Source: Asaia bogorensis (GTDB lineage Bacteria; Pseudomonadota; Alphaproteobacteria; Acetobacterales; Acetobacteraceae). Taken from it: a stretch of DNA of 10,689 nucleotides. Below the pieces are notes generated by a model that saw only the letters and a list, made by a program, of their open reading frames with translations, was not told the DNA's origin and did no database searches. The first letter of the stretch is position 1, and the number at the start of each line of letters is the position of its first letter. Made by a program: the position numbers and the translations under genes. The stretch spans positions 1 through 10,689 of the forward strand of contig CAMCHA010000031.1 of NCBI GenBank assembly GCA_945874515.1, in the 5' to 3' direction. Of this stretch, positions 7,208 to 10,689 are shown one piece after another.

Positions 7208-7425
7208 GGCACGTTCTTAGCGCAGATCGCTGCGCGATGGTATGAAAGCAGCACGGAGCGCCTTGCCCATCACGCCCTTGGCGATCAGGAAGCGCCACCT
7301 GATCGGCTAGTCATGCCGCGTGGCAGGAGCTGGCCGATGCGCAGAAAATCCCTGCGGTGCAAAGGCGATGATGACCCGCCTTACTGAGTAATCGGCCAGC
7401 GCCTGATTTGGCGTGGCGCCAAAAG
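7208..7425. repeat. Gene-free spacer rich in inverted repeats
   Basis: This 218-bp spacer has no credible coding frame or tRNA. It contains four inverted repeats. GCGCAG/CTGCGC (7220-7235) has a 4-nt loop. CGATCAGG/CCTGATCG (7282-7305) has an 8-nt loop. A long pair, 7324-7338 with 7391-7405, matches at 14 of 15 bases across a 52-nt interior, which itself holds CGCAG/CTGCG. TTTGGCG/CGCCAAA (7407-7423) has a 3-nt loop and sits 2 nt after the stop of the FGE-like gene. The sequence is compatible with transcript-end structures, a dispersed palindromic element or a structured RNA. Confidence 0.5.
7407..7423 (-). terminator. Weak candidate terminator hairpin after the FGE-like gene
   Basis: A perfect 7-bp stem (TTTGGCG with CGCCAAA, loop TGG) begins 2 nt after the TAG of the SUMF1-like gene in the direction of transcription. 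There is no T-run after the stem, so intrinsic termination would be inefficient. It may act as a 3'-end stabilising hairpin instead. Confidence 0.25.
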
Positions 7426-9096
7426 CTACCGCCGCGCGGGCTGGGCAGGCGCCGCAGGCCGCAACACCGCCGTAAGATCAGCCATCGCCTGTTCCCGGCT
7501 TGGCGGATTGCCATTGCTCACTGCCACCATATGACGCGCCGCGACGCGCGCGAGTTCTGGCAAATACTGCATATTCTGCGCCTGCAATTCCTGCTGCACC
7601 ACATTGGCCGCATCCGCTATGCGCAGCCTGTCCGCGCCGCGGCCCACCGCAAGCACGGTGCGCAGATAGCTCGCGGCCAATTCCTGGGCGCGGGCGGGTT
7701 GGCCTTCTGCCTGGCTGCGCAGCGCGGCTTCGATGCGCGCCATGGTGGTGGTGATTTGCTGCGTTCTTTCCTGTTGCCGCCGAAGCGCTGCTTGCACTTC
7801 GGCCTGCGTTGCGGCTGCAATGCGGCCCTGATCTTCCGCCAAGGTGCGTTGCGCCTGCACGGTTTCCGCCTGCACACGCGCAAAGGCGCCGAGCAATTCG
7901 CCAAAACCTTCCGCTAACAGGATTTGCCGGCCTATCTGCGCGGCGGCGGCGATTTGGCTTTGGATAGCCTGCATTTCCTGATCATTGCGCTCTCGCTGGG
8001 CAGTGCGGAGCGCCGCGCCCACGCGATCAATCCCTTGGCGTAGCGCCGGGTCCGGCGTGTCATTCTTCAGCACTTCCAGAAGCCGTGCAGGGTCTTCGCT
8101 GGCGCTGCCGCGGGACTGCGCCTCAGCCTCAAACGCAGCGCGCAATTGGGCTGGGCGCTGGTCGCTGCTGGTGGCAACAAGGGCGAGCACCGGGCGAAAG
8201 CCAAGGCTGCGTAGCCGGAGCGCTTCGCCATTGCGATCAAGCGGCGGCAATTCAACGCGCAGGCTTGAACGGATCTGATCCTCCGGCGTCAGGAAATCGC
8301 CGCCGCGCGCCACCATCCCGCCGGCCTGCCCATGCGGGCGGCCCACGCGATTGAGCCGATAGGGTTCCAGCACCCATTCTGCGACATTGCCGAGAATATC
8401 GAAAATCCCAAGCGGATTGGGTTCCAACATCCCGATAGGACGCACGCGCCCGCCCGAGGATCGCGTGCCCTGAAACCAGACATGGCGCTGCATGCCCTCA
8501 GGCATTGGAAAAAAACGCGCGCTGAAATCTGCTTCCGAAACTGCAGCACCACCGCGCGCGGCGAATTCCCATTCCTCCTCAGTTGGCAGGCGCACAAAGG
8601 CGCGCGCATCATCACGCATAGGCAAGGCGTCACGCGCATTGCGCGCGAGCCAGGCGGAATAGCGCATGGTGAAGGCAATCGCCTCATGCCAGGCGATATC
8701 GGCTTGGGGCAGGCGCCCGGCGGCGGCTGGTGTTGGGCAGGCTTCAGCGGTCGCGGCCGAATATTGATCGCGCGTCACCTCATATTTGCCGATATAGTAG
8801 CGGGGCGGTGCGGCGGCATCGGCGCCGCGAAATGGCCCTGCGATGAAGCTTTGGCGGAGAAATTCGCTGTAATTGGTTTCCGCATCCGCCTGGCCGAGCA
8901 TGGCGGGCCGATCTGCCAACAGCCCTTGACCCAAAGGTGTTGGCACTGGGCGAAACACCATGGCGCCACCGCAGGGCATTGGCAGGATCAGATCATCGGC
9001 AAGCGGTTTCGGATTCCAGAATTCCGCTGACCATCTTTCTTGCGCGTTTACCGCTGGCGCGAACAGGATCATGGCAGCAAGAAACAGCCTACGCAT
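7426..9096 (-). CDS. tagR: Exported SUMF1/FGE-like protein with helical C-terminal extension, TagR-like
   Basis: The protein has 556 residues from the ATG at 9096. That start is chosen because AGAGGGG lies 7 nt upstream (9104-9110) and the product begins with a clean signal peptide (residues 1-18, MRRLFLAAMILF, cut after VNA). The ATG overlaps the permease stop as ATGCGTAG. Residues about 98-305 form an FGE/SUMF1 domain: YEVTRDQY (105-112), RLPTEEEWEFAARGG (169-183), GIFDILGNVAEWV (230-242), RGGDF (264-268) and LGFRP (298-302). The two catalytic cysteines of formylglycine-generating enzymes are absent from the RGGDF-LGFR segment, so it is a binding module. The mature protein has only two cysteines, C42 and C120. 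Residues about 310-556 are Ala/Gln/Arg-rich helices, coiled coil at about 405-465, and are not part of typical FGE domains. With the adjacent ABC permease and ATPase it matches periplasmic TagR, which promotes PpkA-dependent activation of type VI secretion. Its role here is inferred. Confidence 0.85.
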   Translation of the reverse strand: MRRLFLAAMILFAPAVNAQERWSAEFWNPKPLADDLILPMPCGGAMVFRPVPTPLGQGLLADRPAMLGQADAETNYSEFLRQSFIAGPFRGADAAAPPRYYIGKYEVTRDQYSAATAEACPTPAAAGRLPQADIAWHEAIAFTMRYSAWLARNARDALPMRDDARAFVRLPTEEEWEFAARGGAAVSEADFSARFFPMPEGMQRHVWFQGTRSSGGRVRPIGMLEPNPLGIFDILGNVAEWVLEPYRLNRVGRPHGQAGGMVARGGDFLTPEDQIRSSLRVELPPLDRNGEALRLRSLGFRPVLALVATSSDQRPAQLRAAFEAEAQSRGSASEDPARLLEVLKNDTPDPALRQGIDRVGAALRTAQRERNDQEMQAIQSQIAAAAQIGRQILLAEGFGELLGAFARVQAETVQAQRTLAEDQGRIAAATQAEVQAALRRQQERTQQITTTMARIEAALRSQAEGQPARAQELAASYLRTVLAVGRGADRLRIADAANVVQQELQAQNMQYLPELARVAARHMVAVSNGNPPSREQAMADLTAVLRPAAPAQPARR

Positions 9097-10312
9097 CGCG
9101 AAGCCCCTCTGCAGGTTCAATCCGGGCGGCGCGATACCCGGCAAAAGCCGCGGATAATGCCGCGCCCAAAAGGCTCACCAAAAATGCGAGCAAAAGATGC
9201 TGTGCTTCAATGACGCAAATGGCCCGTGCGCCAGCGGCATTGGCACCCGCAAGCGGCAGGCGATTGACCAAACCCGCTACCGCCAAGGCCAGCAGGCTTG
9301 CGAGCGCCGCCCCCGCGCCCGCGATGATCAGCGCCTGGATCAGCGGAAACACCACCAGATCGCGCCGCGACAGTCCTATCAGGCGTAACAGCGACAAATC
9401 GCGTTGTTTGCGTTCCACATTCGCATAAAGCCCAACCCCAAGCGAGACGAGAAACCCAACTCCGCCCAGCCCCGCGAGCAAGGCAAAAAGCAGTGTGAGG
9501 CTACGATCAAGGCTGAGCAAGCCTTCCACCTGTTCCGCAAGCGTTTCAACCTCCACCCCATCGCGCCGCAGATCATGGTCAATGCGCGTTACATCTTCCA
9601 AGCGCCGCGCATGGGCGCGAAAACCGGCAAAGATGCGCGTGGGATCATCCGAGATATCGGCGGGCGTTGCGGTGGCAGGCAGCGCGCCATCAGTGAAGCG
9701 ATCCACCAGCAGCAGAGTCTTGAGGTCAACGAAAACGCCATCGCGGCCAAAAGCGCTCGGTGGCGCGATGGCAACGACGGTAACGGGAAAATTCAGCACC
9801 TCTCGCGCGCTGGCATCACCGCGAAGGGCGCGCAGCGTCACATTCATGCCTGGCTGCAAATCCAACCGCGCAGCGAAGGAAGCGCTTGGGATGATTTGGT
9901 TCGGCGCAATGTTGGGCAGGCCATGCAGCAGGGGATCACCCGCGGCCGTGGCCAGCAATTCTGCGCGCAGCACAGTGCCAGGGCGCGCCGGATTTTCGAA
10001 GCGCGCTTCGGTATTCAGGCTGCGCGTGCGCGGAATGACAAAGGCGATATCGGGCCGCGCGGCCAGGCGCGTCAGAAATTCCGCATTGAAATTGCGGTTG
10101 GCGGCATTCACCACCATGCGACTGCGCGGATTATCAATCAGATCCGCACGCAGCCCATCAATCACACCCTGTTTAAGACCAAACAGCACAATAAGTGGCG
10201 CCAGCACCGCCGCCAGACCAATCAGCGAACAAAGGGCGAGCGTGCGTTCATGCAAAAGATCACGCAGCGAAAGCCCGGCAAGCAATCCGCCATGAGAGGT
10301 TTTCTCACTCAT
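9089..10312 (-). CDS. tagS: FtsX/LolC-like ABC transporter permease, TagS-like
   Basis: The protein has 407 residues with the MacB/FtsX layout: TM1 about 25-47, a long periplasmic domain about 50-268, then TM2 about 270-297, TM3 about 320-348 and TM4 about 372-393. The segment after TM2, ERKQRDLSLLRLIGLSRRDL (300-319), is the hallmark cytoplasmic coupling region that contacts the ATPase. The N-terminus (RDLLHERTLALCSLIGLAAV), followed by NPRSRMVVNA and VIPRTRS in the periplasmic domain, agrees with what I remember of TagS-type permeases. Such proteins are mechanotransmission transporters working between inner membrane and periplasm, like LolCDE, not classical importers. The ATG at 10312 overlaps the ATPase stop by ATGA, and the end overlaps the FGE-like gene by 8 nt, so all three are likely co-translated. 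A generic lipoprotein-release or macrolide-type permease is the alternative reading. Confidence 0.87.
   Translation of the reverse strand: MSEKTSHGGLLAGLSLRDLLHERTLALCSLIGLAAVLAPLIVLFGLKQGVIDGLRADLIDNPRSRMVVNAANRNFNAEFLTRLAARPDIAFVIPRTRSLNTEARFENPARPGTVLRAELLATAAGDPLLHGLPNIAPNQIIPSASFAARLDLQPGMNVTLRALRGDASAREVLNFPVTVVAIAPPSAFGRDGVFVDLKTLLLVDRFTDGALPATATPADISDDPTRIFAGFRAHARRLEDVTRIDHDLRRDGVEVETLAEQVEGLLSLDRSLTLLFALLAGLGGVGFLVSLGVGLYANVERKQRDLSLLRLIGLSRRDLVVFPLIQALIIAGAGAALASLLALAVAGLVNRLPLAGANAAGARAICVIEAQHLLLAFLVSLLGAALSAAFAGYRAARIEPAEGLRDA
9104..9110 (-). promoter_or_regulatory. Ribosome binding site deciding the FGE-like gene start
   Basis: AGAGGGG on the minus strand lies 7 nt before the ATG at 9096 and inside the last codons of the permease gene. 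It selects this ATG over the in-frame ATG at 9144, which would add 16 residues ahead of the signal peptide. Confidence 0.65.
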
Positions 10313-10689
10313 GCCGGCGTCCGCGCCCGATTGAGCCAGGAACGACCAGTGCCCGCATTCCCTGCTTCCGTGCGGATCGGCAAAATAGCGAAGCCATGGC
10401 GCGCGGCGCGGTCCGGGTCATGCGTTGCCAGGATTAGCGCCGTATCCTGTTCGCGCGCCTGTTCAATCAGCAGCGCCAACACTGTGTCAGCCAAGGCTGG
10501 GTGAACGCTGGCGGTGGGTTCATCCGCCAGCAGGATTTCCGGGCGATGCGCCAAGGCGCGGGCAATTGCCACACGTTGCCTTTGCCCAACGGATAGGGTC
10601 GCGGGCATTCTCTCTAGCAAAGACGCAATCTCAAGCCGCGCCGCCAAGGCTTCGATATGGGCGGGATCAGGCCGGCCAAGAACTGCCTG
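10309..10689 (-). CDS. tagT: ABC transporter ATP-binding protein, C-terminal part, TagT-like (5' end beyond window)
   Basis: The frame is open from the right edge to the TGA at 10309-10311, giving 126 residues of the C-terminal half. Visible motifs in order are the ABC signature LSVGQRQRVAIARAL (LSGGQ with Gly changed to Val), Walker B ILLADEPT with the catalytic Glu, and the switch His in LILATHD. The Walker A loop lies off the window. After DEPTAS the D-loop reads VHP where most ABC proteins have LD, so the usual D-loop Asp is missing. Size and sequence fit the LolD/MacB subfamily that pairs with FtsX-like permeases. It probably powers the downstream permease, with which it overlaps by 4 nt. 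The assignment to TagT rests on the three-gene neighbourhood, not on a unique motif. Confidence 0.85.
   Translation of the reverse strand, partial: QAVLGRPDPAHIEALAARLEIASLLERMPATLSVGQRQRVAIARALAHRPEILLADEPTASVHPALADTVLALLIEQAREQDTALILATHDPDRAARHGFAILPIRTEAGNAGTGRSWLNRARTPA

Noticed and set aside
7208..7425. Small protein or tRNA in the structured spacer
   Set aside because: The short frames have no ribosome site or familiar sequence, and no cloverleaf with acceptor and TΨC features was found.
9097..9144. A start of the FGE-like protein at 9144
   Set aside because: It has no better ribosome site, and it would put 16 residues before an otherwise clean signal peptide.
9404..10504. A long plus-strand open frame (366 residues) antisense to the permease and ATPase genes
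   Set aside because: The product has no recognisable motif, while the minus strand carries complete ABC and FtsX hallmarks. Long antisense frames are expected in GC-rich coding DNA.

Overview
This window is a GC-rich stretch of bacterial chromosome, very probably from an alphaproteobacterium. The repeat between the two dehydrogenase genes resembles intergenic palindromes I remember from alphaproteobacterial genomes. The gene content and style (a methyl-parathion-hydrolase-like MBL protein, an FkbM-type methyltransferase, an LldD-like dehydrogenase, a GMC oxidoreductase) fit Rhodospirillales/Acetobacteraceae best. That placement is inference, since there is no rRNA or phylogenetic marker here. 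No tRNA, rRNA, CRISPR array or transposase was seen.

Layout, left to right. (1) Positions 1-812, minus strand: the N-terminal 270 residues of an exported metallo-beta-lactamase-fold hydrolase that runs off the left edge. (2) Positions 813-920: a short divergent control region. (3) Positions 921-1919, plus strand: an FkbM-type methyltransferase homologue whose SAM-binding and acidic motifs are eroded. It is the only plus-strand gene. (4) Positions 1960-6283, minus strand: a catabolic-looking block made of an FMN-dependent 2-hydroxy-acid dehydrogenase, a GMC flavoprotein alcohol dehydrogenase and an M20-type N-carbamoyl/ureido amidohydrolase. The last two overlap by ATGA. A palindromic repeat lies between the two dehydrogenases. 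(5) Positions 6362-7207, minus: a DUF155/RMND1-Sif2 family membrane-anchored protein. (6) Positions 7208-7425: a gene-free spacer rich in inverted repeats. (7) Positions 7426-10689, minus: three overlapping genes, namely an ABC ATPase (5' end outside the window), an FtsX/LolC-like four-helix permease and an exported protein with a non-catalytic formylglycine-generating-enzyme (SUMF1) fold plus a long helical C-terminal extension.

The most informative system is block 7. ATPase, permease and exported FGE-like protein together match the TagT-TagS-TagR part of the threonine-phosphorylation signalling pathway that activates type VI secretion in Pseudomonas. The tight ATGA and ATGCGTAG overlaps say the three are translated together. 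If the match is right, T6SS genes such as a PpkA-type kinase should lie beyond the right edge. In block 4 the two flavoenzymes and the amidohydrolase could act in sequence on one nitrogen-containing alcohol or acid, but the substrate cannot be read from the sequence.
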